NCBI GenBank assembly: GCA_946184195.1
Contig: CAMHEP010000039.1
Coordinates: forward strand, 1-10,998
Source: an uncultured Bacteroidales bacterium
GTDB taxonomy: Bacteria; Bacteroidota; Bacteroidia; Bacteroidales; Paludibacteraceae
Direction of reading: 5' to 3'
Length of the DNA stretch: 10,998 nucleotides
In this document: positions 1 through 6,536 of the stretch, piece after piece
Position numbering within the stretch: position 1 is the first letter of the stretch
Layout of the letters: each line of letters begins with the position of its first letter
Translations under genes and position numbers: made by a program
Notes under the pieces: model-generated
Told to the model about the DNA's origin: nothing
What the model saw: the letters and a program-made list of their open reading frames with translations, nothing else
Databases searched by the model: none

Positions 1-1923
1 GTCAGTAGCCGTGAGCCCATGCGTGTGGATAAGGTAGTAGTGGGAGGATTATATGACCTATATGGCAGTGTGAAGGGGAATAACTATTTTCCGAACATCA
101 ACCCTTTGGATATAGAGCTGGAAGTAAATGGCGTACGTGTCAACAGCAAGCGTATTAACCATTATCATCAGCAGATGAACCTGCGCACCGGTACATTCAG
201 CGGCAGTTATGACTATGAGGATATTCTGCGCGTGCGGTATTCCACTCGAGCACAACGTCATTTGCCATACTGCTTCATGACGGATGTCGTCGTGGTTGCT
301 CAGAGGGGGTGTACCGTACGTGTTATCAATCAACATCGAACTCCGGAGTCACTACGTGAGCCGCATGGTTATCTTACGCGTGTGGACAACAAGGCGAATC
401 CGTTTACAGCGCACTATCCACACTATGAACTGCTGACGACAACGGCACTCTCGCCAACAGGTAGACATTCGATAGCTGCCACAACAGCCTTCCTCTTTCC
501 TGATGCAGAGGAATTAGGTACTCCTTACCCTGTTATGCACCGGGACCATCGTGGAGTGGGTAGACATACGATGGAGTTTGCCGACACACTGCAGGCGGGG
601 GATAGTCTGCATTTTTGTGTGGTAGGTACCATCATAGCCTCCAACGAGGTGCCGGATACACGTTGCGAAGCGGAGCGATTGACGGTGTATCAGTTGCTGG
701 AGGGATATAATCGTGTCCAGAGCAGACATATCAAAGCATGGAATGACTTATGGCAGTCGGATATCGTCATCGAAGGAGACCCTCAAGCCCAACAGGATAT
801 ACATAATATGCTGTATCACCTATATGCTTTTTTCCGTAGGGGGAACGCATTTGGTTGTTCGCCTATGGGCCTTTCGGGCTTAGGTTATAGCGGACATGTG
901 TTCTGGGATAGCGAGACGTGGATGTTCCCTGTGCTGCTGCTCATGCATCCGGATTTGGCGCGTGAGATGCTCCAGTATCGCTATGATCGTCTGCCTGGAG
1001 CGAAACAAAAAGCCTATCTCATGGGCTATCAAGGTGCCCTCTATCCATGGACACAGAGCGACATCAGCGGGCAGGAGAGCACCATGCCTCACACCATGTA
1101 CCCCTCCCTCGAGCAGCATGTCACGGGCGATATAGCTGTGGCTTGTTGGCAGTACTATCAGGCAACTCAGGATATACAATGGCTTCGGGAGGTGGGATAT
1201 CCTATCTTATCTGCTACAGCTACGTTTTGGGCAGATAGGGTAGAAGATGATGGTAGTATACTTTCTCTGACAGGACCTGACGAATGGAATAGCAACAGTT
1301 ATGGTGGCAAGCAGATTAATAACGACGCTTTCACCATAGGGGTAGCTAAGACCAACATGGAATATGCCTTGAAGGCCGCCAAGTTGTTGGGTGAGGTAGC
1401 AAACCCGCGTTGGGCGTCTACTATGGACAAGATGCATTGGACTTACCTGAGGGATGACATCATCGCCTCGCATGACGCCTATCATGGTGAAGTGACCAAA
1501 CAGGCATCGGTGACACTCTTGGCCTATCCGCTGCATTGTATCACTGAGCCTCATGCCATTCGACATAATATGGAGTATTACATCGATAAGGTGCCTGACA
1601 AACGTACTCCGGCGATGGCTAAATCAATCTATAGTGTGCTCTATGCACGATTGGGAGATGCAGACAAGGCTCTCTATTATTGGCGTGACTCGTACTTGCC
1701 GAACCTCAATCCTCCGTTCCGGGTGATGGCTGAGTTTAACGGGGGAACAAACCCGTATTTTATCACAGGTGCTGCTGGCACGCTGCAGGGCTTATTATAC
1801 GGCTTTGCAGGACTGGAGTTGACGGACAAGGGACTGAAGCGTGTTTATCCCTCCTTATTACCGAGCAATTGGTCACGTATGGTTATTCGCCGACAAGGAG
1901 AGAAGGATATTATCATAGAATAG
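1..1923 (+). CDS. Glycoside hydrolase family 65 protein, kojibiose hydrolase-like (5' partial)
   Basis: The frame is open to the left edge (SSREP before the first in-window ATG at 19). That ATG is internal: 'SSREP..VDKVVVGGLYDLYG' matches the GH65 N-terminal beta-sandwich, so the true start and probable signal peptide lie outside. Numbering from Met19, the (alpha/alpha)6 barrel shows GHVFWDSETWMFP (292-304), YRYDRLPGAKQKA, GYQGALYPW, GPDEW with general-acid candidate Glu422 (bases 1282-1284), and KQASVTL (494-500). GH65 holds inverting phosphorylases and hydrolases acting on alpha-glucosides (maltose, kojibiose, nigerose, trehalose). Hydrolases carry a second Glu as base; Glu572 in VMAEFNGGTNPYF lies about 150 residues after the acid, close to the spacing I recall for the Flavobacterium johnsoniae kojibiose hydrolase. 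I therefore favour a periplasmic hydrolase releasing glucose. Exact linkage cannot be read here. It leads the probable operon, 15 bases before the next ATG. Confidence 0.9.
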   Translation, partial: VSSREPMRVDKVVVGGLYDLYGSVKGNNYFPNINPLDIELEVNGVRVNSKRINHYHQQMNLRTGTFSGSYDYEDILRVRYSTRAQRHLPYCFMTDVVVVAQRGCTVRVINQHRTPESLREPHGYLTRVDNKANPFTAHYPHYELLTTTALSPTGRHSIAATTAFLFPDAEELGTPYPVMHRDHRGVGRHTMEFADTLQAGDSLHFCVVGTIIASNEVPDTRCEAERLTVYQLLEGYNRVQSRHIKAWNDLWQSDIVIEGDPQAQQDIHNMLYHLYAFFRRGNAFGCSPMGLSGLGYSGHVFWDSETWMFPVLLLMHPDLAREMLQYRYDRLPGAKQKAYLMGYQGALYPWTQSDISGQESTMPHTMYPSLEQHVTGDIAVACWQYYQATQDIQWLREVGYPILSATATFWADRVEDDGSILSLTGPDEWNSNSYGGKQINNDAFTIGVAKTNMEYALKAAKLLGEVANPRWASTMDKMHWTYLRDDIIASHDAYHGEVTKQASVTLLAYPLHCITEPHAIRHNMEYYIDKVPDKRTPAMAKSIYSVLYARLGDADKALYYWRDSYLPNLNPPFRVMAEFNGGTNPYFITGAAGTLQGLLYGFAGLELTDKGLKRVYPSLLPSNWSRMVIRRQGEKDIIIE

Positions 1924-1938
1924 GTACTTCCTGACTAA

Positions 1939-3960
1939 ATGCACATATATATGAAGAGAAATAGCGTTATTCGTAATTGGTCATTCGTCATGGCTTTGTT
2001 CCTTCTTTCCTCCCCTCTCTACGGAAGAGAGGACGGGGGAGAGGCTCTTTGCCATTCGCCGTGGGGTGTCAATGCGCATCCATATACTTATTCGTCGTCA
2101 CGTGAAACACCTACTCCCCGCGGTTATCGTCCTTTCTACGTCTCCCATTATGGTCGTCACGGTTCTCGTGCCGACATGGGTAGCCGTTATTATCCTCTGT
2201 TGGACTCGATATTGACGAGTATGCGGCAACAAGGGATATGGGATAGCACGCATGACTCGTTATGGCACCTGCTTAAACGGGTAGACAGCGCCTATGCAGG
2301 AGCCGACAGACGACTGCTTCCCTTGGGACAACGTGAACAAGCGGGTATAGCCGAACGCATGTATCGTCGTACACCGCAGCTCTTTCGACATGGAACGATA
2401 CGTGCCGTGAGTTCTGTAGTTCCTCGTTGCCTGATGAGTATGACTGCTTTTTCCAACGCGCTGACTGCGCAGTGTCCGACGGTTAATTGGCAAATGGACT
2501 GTGGAGAGCACATACAGCCGGTATTGAACTGTCGGGGGCCCTTGGCGTTGACCTATGAGTTAATACCTAAAGTAATTGATAGTCTCGTCTATACTGCTGA
2601 TATCACGACTTATGACCGCGCAGTGTATCAATTGGCGGTCTATGCTCGTCTGTATGGCATAGAGGCCTCGCCATACGATTATCTACCTCAGAACAAAGTG
2701 GCACGCATCGAGGCATATGACACGTATCATTTTTATCTAAATTTCTGCAATACCCGTTTCGGACACCTCCGTTATCCCTATGCTCAACGGGGACTAAACG
2801 ATATTATATGCCGTGCCGATTCGGTGATAGGCGGAAATCGAAAAGTAGTGGCAGACCTGCGCTTCGGGCACGATGACCCGCTATTGTGTCTGGTGGCAAT
2901 GATGCATATTAGAGGGGTAGGTTCGGCTCTTAGCGAAGCGGATATACTCGATCAGTGGCCTGCATGGAAATATATCTGCATGGCATCCAATGTGCAGCTT
3001 ATCTATTATCGCAATAAACAGGGAGATGTGCTTGTTAAGGTGCTCTACAATGAGCAGGAGTGCCTGATCGACGGCGTAGAGGCGGTATCAGGATGTTATT
3101 ATCGCTGGAACGACGTGCGTGCACTATGGCTTAATAGCCATCGATTTGCTACCTATAACGTGCGCTATGTCAACCCCAAGAACGGCGACACGGGTGACAA
3201 GTATTGGGGTAATCGTCGTGAATATGTCATCCGCAACGTGTTGGATAATCATTTTGACATTGTCGGTATGCAGGAGGTGACGGGTAATAATAGAGACTCA
3301 CTAACGGGAACAAGTCAATTGGAGGACTTACAGCAGGGATTGGCAGGTTATGACTGTATTGCCTACGAACGAAATGACAAACGATACTCGTACAATGCTA
3401 TTTTTTACCGACGCGACCGCTATGAGTGTGTACGTCATTTTGCGTTCTGGCTTTCGGAAACACCCAATGTGCCATCCTATAGTTGGGGGAGCCGTTTCTA
3501 TCGGCGTTGTGTGGTTGCTATCATGCGCGATAAAACGACAGGGCAGGAGTTTGTCTTTGCAAACGCACACACGGACTATGAGCCGCAGGAAGCCGGATTA
3601 AGGCAGGCGCAACTATTGGCAGATACATTGCCCGTGATTGCTGGCGGACGACCCCTGATCTTGGTGGGAGACCTCAACCATGACCGTCTGCAGGACCCGC
3701 AGATATATGCTACCTATCGTAAGACCTTGAATGATATGGACTATCCATGGTTCCCTACTTATCAGAAATGGCGCACCATACGGGATGACGACTTCATGAG
3801 TGGCAAGCAGATAGACTTCCTCTTCTATCGCAACATGACTCCGCTTAATCGCGTTGTTGTGACCGAAGACTTCGGACGTAGCGTTGCACCCAGCGACCAT
3901 TTCCCCATCTATACGGATTTCCAACTGGTCGCTCCACCTCTAATGGACCCCATACGTTAA
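1939..3960 (+). CDS. Fusion: histidine acid phosphatase (phytase-like) + EEP-superfamily phosphoesterase, exported
   Basis: Two phosphoesterase domains share one chain. Numbering from the ATG at 1939, residues ~62-398 are a branch-2 histidine phosphatase: YGRHGSR (71-77, phospho-accepting His74) and the proton-donor motif FGHDDP (His311-Asp312). Family members dephosphorylate phytate, sugar phosphates and other monoesters. Residues ~402-663 are an EEP domain with its full metal/catalytic set: YNVRY (Asn407), MQEV (Glu446), ANAHTDY (His544), GDLNHD (Asp578, Asn580), QIDFLFY (Asp626), SDHFP (Asp653-His654). There is almost no linker (RALWLNSHRFATYNVRY). Neither active site looks damaged. The N-terminus is a signal peptide, MKRNSVIRNW then a hydrophobic stretch to LYG; the Met at 1951 is an equally good or better start. 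That leader is built on repeat DNA (see repeats). The next gene starts 16 bases on, so co-transcription is likely. The substrate is unknown: phytate or other inositol phosphates, phospho-sugars, nucleotides or lipid headgroups are all possible. Confidence 0.88.
   Translation: MHIYMKRNSVIRNWSFVMALFLLSSPLYGREDGGEALCHSPWGVNAHPYTYSSSRETPTPRGYRPFYVSHYGRHGSRADMGSRYYPLLDSILTSMRQQGIWDSTHDSLWHLLKRVDSAYAGADRRLLPLGQREQAGIAERMYRRTPQLFRHGTIRAVSSVVPRCLMSMTAFSNALTAQCPTVNWQMDCGEHIQPVLNCRGPLALTYELIPKVIDSLVYTADITTYDRAVYQLAVYARLYGIEASPYDYLPQNKVARIEAYDTYHFYLNFCNTRFGHLRYPYAQRGLNDIICRADSVIGGNRKVVADLRFGHDDPLLCLVAMMHIRGVGSALSEADILDQWPAWKYICMASNVQLIYYRNKQGDVLVKVLYNEQECLIDGVEAVSGCYYRWNDVRALWLNSHRFATYNVRYVNPKNGDTGDKYWGNRREYVIRNVLDNHFDIVGMQEVTGNNRDSLTGTSQLEDLQQGLAGYDCIAYERNDKRYSYNAIFYRRDRYECVRHFAFWLSETPNVPSYSWGSRFYRRCVVAIMRDKTTGQEFVFANAHTDYEPQEAGLRQAQLLADTLPVIAGGRPLILVGDLNHDRLQDPQIYATYRKTLNDMDYPWFPTYQKWRTIRDDDFMSGKQIDFLFYRNMTPLNRVVVTEDFGRSVAPSDHFPIYTDFQLVAPPLMDPIR
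1969..1989 (+). repeat. Heptanucleotide repeat (3 units) inside signal-peptide coding region
   Basis: Three consecutive 7-mers, ATTCGTA, ATTGGTC and ATTCGTC, followed by AT. They encode IRNWSFV of the phosphatase leader. The same ATTCGTC unit forms a longer run in the esterase gene near 5752-5777. Bacteroidetes genomes are known to me to carry such ATTCGT-type heptad runs, but that is from memory. Confidence 0.7.
2007..2041 (+). repeat. Hairpin repeat copy A, inside phosphatase-fusion leader
   Basis: An imperfect inverted repeat: CCTCTCT (2014-2020), loop ACGGA, AGAGAGG (2026-2032). After a two-base AC bulge the pairing extends outward between TTCCTCC and GGGGGAG. It encodes roughly residues 24-35 of the phosphatase fusion (SSPLYGREDGGE), at the expected signal-cleavage zone. 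Its core matches copy B near 5420-5438 at 18 positions, with one substitution and a two-base gap in the loop. Confidence 0.6.
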
Positions 3961-3976
3961 CAAGAAACTATATCAA

Positions 3977-5401
3977 ATGACACGAAAAGAGTTTTTACAA
4001 ACATTGGGCGTCTCCGCAGCCGTATTGGCTATGGAGTCTATGCCGGGAGCTTCACTCGTTGAAGCTGCAACTCAACAGATGGTGGAAGGGGAAAACAAGC
4101 CTCTTCCTAAGAATACCGAACGTCTTCGTTTTGGGCTGCCTGACCAAGAGGCTAAGGTGATGAAGCCTGTCACAGCTATCGTCATCGGTGCCGGTTCGCG
4201 AGGCTCCGTCTATGCTGCTTATAGCGCGCAGTACCCTGACTCCCTACGTATTGTCGGCGTCGCAGACCCTAACCCCGTTAGACGCAAACAGATGGCGAAG
4301 ACTTATCACATAGACGATAATCACTGTTTCAACGATTGGGCAGACGTGTTCCGTTATCCTAAGTTTGCCGACGCGGTCATCATTGCTACACCCGACAATC
4401 TTCACTATGCCCCCTGTATGAAAGCTCTCGCCTTCGGATACGACGTGCTGCTGGAGAAACCTATTGCACAAACGGCTCGCGAATGTACCGACATCCTACA
4501 TCAGGCACGTAAATACGGCCGTATCGTCGGCGTATGCCATGTCTTGCGTTATGCTCCCTATTTCCGCGCTCTCAAGCGAGTGCTCACAGAGGGTCGAGTA
4601 GGCGATGTCATCAGTGTGCAACACCTCGAACCGGTGCGCTTCCACCACATGGCGCACTCGTACGTACGAGGTAATTGGCATTCGTCCAAGCAAACAACAC
4701 CCATCATCCTCGCTAAAGCCTGTCACGACCTCGATATCATCCGATGGCTTTTGGATAAACCGTGCAAACGTGTTTCCGCCTTCGGCTCCCTCTCGTTCTT
4801 TACACGCAAAAACGAACCTGATGGCGCTGCTGACCGATGTCTCGATTGCGTCGTGGAGGCAAAATGCCCCTTTTCTGCGAAGAAGATATATATCGACCGA
4901 CATAAATACCTCTATGTCTTCGATTCGCTGCCGAAGGACCAAATGGCTAAGGATGCTAAGTTGACAGAATATCTGCGAACCACTGACTATGGGCGCTGCG
5001 TCTTCCGTTGCGACAATGACCAATGCGATCATTATGTCTGCAACCTTGAGTTCGAAGATAAATCCACTGCCTCGCTGCAAGTGGAAGCTCTCACCTCCTA
5101 TGGCGGACGTAAAACACGCATCATGGGCACTAAAGGAGATATCGTCGGTGATATGAAATCCTTCACACTAACAGAATTCCTCACGGGCAAGAAATACATC
5201 TGGGATGAAGATATCAGTAAACTACCCGGCTACGAAGGACATGCCGGTGGAGACTGGGGTATCATGAAGGACTTTGTGCTAGCAGTGGCTAATCAGGATG
5301 AGAAATATCTATCTTCATCCATTGACGTATCCGTCGAAAGTCACCTCATGGGCTTTAAGGCGGAACAAGCTCGACTCAAGCAAAAAATTGCTAGGCTTTG
5401 A
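3977..5401 (+). CDS. Gfo/Idh/MocA family oxidoreductase with Tat-like leader
   Basis: NAD(P)-dependent oxidoreductase of the Gfo/Idh/MocA superfamily, which oxidises or reduces hydroxyls of sugars, glycosides and cyclitols. The Rossmann fold (about 64-185) has GAGSRG (71-76), Asp97 after the second strand (GVADPN), ATPDNLH (137-143) and the hallmark EKP (160-162). The C-terminal alpha/beta domain carries KACHDLDIIRWLL (247-259), with the usual catalytic-region Asp and His. A cysteine-rich insert RCLDCVVEAKCPFS (287-300) is followed by GRCVFRCDNDQCDHYVC (339-355); these could bind a metal. The leader TRKEFLQTLG plus a hydrophobic stretch and alanines resembles a Tat signal with Arg-Lys instead of Arg-Arg; such leaders are usual for secreted members of this family in Bacteroidetes. 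It starts 16 bases after the phosphatase stop, so it probably shares that transcript. The substrate is unknown; a glycoside or inositol released by its neighbours is plausible. Confidence 0.88.
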   Translation: MTRKEFLQTLGVSAAVLAMESMPGASLVEAATQQMVEGENKPLPKNTERLRFGLPDQEAKVMKPVTAIVIGAGSRGSVYAAYSAQYPDSLRIVGVADPNPVRRKQMAKTYHIDDNHCFNDWADVFRYPKFADAVIIATPDNLHYAPCMKALAFGYDVLLEKPIAQTARECTDILHQARKYGRIVGVCHVLRYAPYFRALKRVLTEGRVGDVISVQHLEPVRFHHMAHSYVRGNWHSSKQTTPIILAKACHDLDIIRWLLDKPCKRVSAFGSLSFFTRKNEPDGAADRCLDCVVEAKCPFSAKKIYIDRHKYLYVFDSLPKDQMAKDAKLTEYLRTTDYGRCVFRCDNDQCDHYVCNLEFEDKSTASLQVEALTSYGGRKTRIMGTKGDIVGDMKSFTLTEFLTGKKYIWDEDISKLPGYEGHAGGDWGIMKDFVLAVANQDEKYLSSSIDVSVESHLMGFKAEQARLKQKIARL

Positions 5402-5410
5402 CAATATCCT

Positions 5411-5446
5411 CCCCTTCCTCCTCTCTACAAGGGAGGACCGATTGGG
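5411..5446 (+). repeat. Hairpin repeat copy B, intergenic
   Basis: CCTCTCT (5420-5426), loop ACA, AGGGAGG (5430-5436) with one G-T wobble, then AC and a G-rich flank opposite a C-rich left flank. The core is the same as copy A in the phosphatase leader. It lies just after the oxidoreductase stop. No T-run follows directly, so it is not a typical intrinsic terminator, though it may stabilise the upstream mRNA. Confidence 0.55.
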
Positions 5447-5474
5447 TTGCCTTCGTGGTATAATTTTTGTAGGA

Positions 5475-5508
5475 ACGGAGTAGAGTGAGTACTTTCCTCC
5501 GTCTTTTA
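5475..5508 (+). terminator. Possible weak terminator after the oxidoreductase gene
   Basis: A 6-bp stem, ACGGAG (5475-5480) with CTCCGT (5497-5502), followed by CTTTTAT. The loop is long (16 bases), with only two further possible pairs inside. It could end the three-gene transcript or merely attenuate it before the esterase gene. The evidence is thin. Confidence 0.25.
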
Positions 5509-5532
5509 TGTAATCATTAATTGTAACAATGT

Positions 5533-6423
5533 ATGAAAAAATCTATTCAACGCATGATGGGTCTCGCCGTTGGGGCTATGTTGGCTATGAACGCAACGGC
5601 TATCACACCCACACGAACCGTCTATCTCTATCCGCAAGGTGCTCCCGATAGCAACGGATACACCGAAGCCGACGAAGAATACACGAGGGAGCGACTCTTC
5701 CGCACGGCAAACCCGCGTCTCGACATTTACATGCCACCTACAACGAACAGCTCGTCATTCGTCATTCGTCATTCGACATTGCTTTGTTGCCCGGGAGGCG
5801 GGTATCGTTTTACCTCCGTCGTGAACGAAGGCGTGAACGTAGCTGAATACTTTGTGCCGCGGGGCTACGTTGTGGCTGTACTCAAATACCGCTTACCTAA
5901 CGGATACGAACAGATACCCCTCGAGGATGCCATGCGGGCCATGGAGATACTGCGCGATAGCGCCGAGACATGGCTTTTAGACCCACAAAAGATTGGGGTT
6001 ATCGGATTCTCTGCCGGAGGACACCTCGCAGCATCGCTCGTCACGAAGTATAACTCTCCCAAGAGTCGCCCGGACTATGGTATTCTGGTTTATCCGGTCA
6101 TCTCGTCCGATAGCACCATCTACCATAAAGGTAGTTTTCGTGAGTTATTAGGCGAGAATCCCTCGGCGGAGCAGTTAAAGCGTTGGTCTATTGATAAGCA
6201 GGTGCGTCCTGACATGCCGCCATGTCTTATCGTTGCCTGTCAGGATGACGCTACGGTAAAGGTGGAGAACTCCATCCGCATGTATCAGGCAATGACTGCT
6301 GCTCACGTAGAGGCATCGCTCGTCCTCGTTCCTGAGGGAAAGCATGGATGGGGATTCGCACGTCAGTTCCCCAATCGAGAACTCATCGAACACGCTATTC
6401 TCGGCTTTATACGTACCCACTGA
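5533..6423 (+). CDS. Secreted alpha/beta hydrolase, acetyl-xylan esterase / BD-FAE-like
   Basis: A serine esterase of the alpha/beta-hydrolase fold, closest to the Bacteroidetes acetyl- and feruloyl-esterase group that removes acyl groups from plant polysaccharides. Residues 1-23 (MKKSIQRMMG... to ATA) form a signal peptide. The oxyanion segment is CPGGGYRF (86-93), the nucleophile elbow GFSAGGH (158-164, Ser160), the acid most likely Asp239 in CQDDATVKVENS, and the base His271 in EGKHGWGF. All three triad members are present. The length (296) is normal for single-domain members. Residues 74-82 (SSFVIRHST), just before the strand leading to the oxyanion loop, are encoded by the heptad repeat at 5752-5777, where homologues usually have a short linker. 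It is separated from the oxidoreductase gene by 131 bases and ends just before a two-way terminator. Acyl specificity cannot be read from sequence. Confidence 0.9.
   Translation: MKKSIQRMMGLAVGAMLAMNATAITPTRTVYLYPQGAPDSNGYTEADEEYTRERLFRTANPRLDIYMPPTTNSSSFVIRHSTLLCCPGGGYRFTSVVNEGVNVAEYFVPRGYVVAVLKYRLPNGYEQIPLEDAMRAMEILRDSAETWLLDPQKIGVIGFSAGGHLAASLVTKYNSPKSRPDYGILVYPVISSDSTIYHKGSFRELLGENPSAEQLKRWSIDKQVRPDMPPCLIVACQDDATVKVENSIRMYQAMTAAHVEASLVLVPEGKHGWGFARQFPNRELIEHAILGFIRTH
5752..5777 (+). repeat. Heptanucleotide repeat (nearly 4 units) inside esterase gene
   Basis: TCGTC, then ATTCGTC (5757-5763), ATTCGTC (5764-5770) and ATTCGAC (5771-5777), followed by ATT. It encodes SSFVIRHST. Because 7 is not a multiple of 3, a run of such units gives the same seven-residue cycle (SSFVIRH) in every forward frame and contains no stop. 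Confidence 0.8.
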
Positions 6424-6446
6424 TATACATTCCCACTAACATAATA

Positions 6447-6481
6447 AATAATCCCGACTCTTCTCCGGAGCCGGGATTATT
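6447..6481. terminator. Bidirectional intrinsic terminator between convergent genes
   Basis: Two 14-base arms, AATAATCCCGACTC (6447-6460) and GAGCCGGGATTATT (6468-6481), pair with a single A/C mismatch around a 7-base loop. The flanking A- and T-rich ends supply a U-tract in both directions. It lies 23 bases after the esterase stop and 55 bases after the end of the opposing pectinesterase gene, so it can serve both. Confidence 0.85.
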
Positions 6482-6536
6482 TTGACATCGAAATAGCTAA
6501 ATATATAGAATTCTATAAATATAGATATCTATCTTC

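Noticed and set aside
3135..3150. Frameshift or lost stop creating the phosphatase-EEP fusion by sequencing error
   Set aside because: The frame is continuous across the junction and both domains keep intact motifs in that frame; the sequence itself gives no sign of an error, though re-sequencing would settle it.
4496..5080. A 194-codon open frame on the minus strand within the oxidoreductase gene
   Set aside because: It lies wholly opposite a gene with clear family motifs, has no recognisable motif of its own, and is explained by codon bias of the real gene.
5447..5469. Possible promoter for the esterase gene (TTG ... TAATTTTTG)
   Set aside because: The -7-like box has one extra T compared with TAnnTTTG, and the TTG lies only 11 bases upstream where about 19 would be expected.
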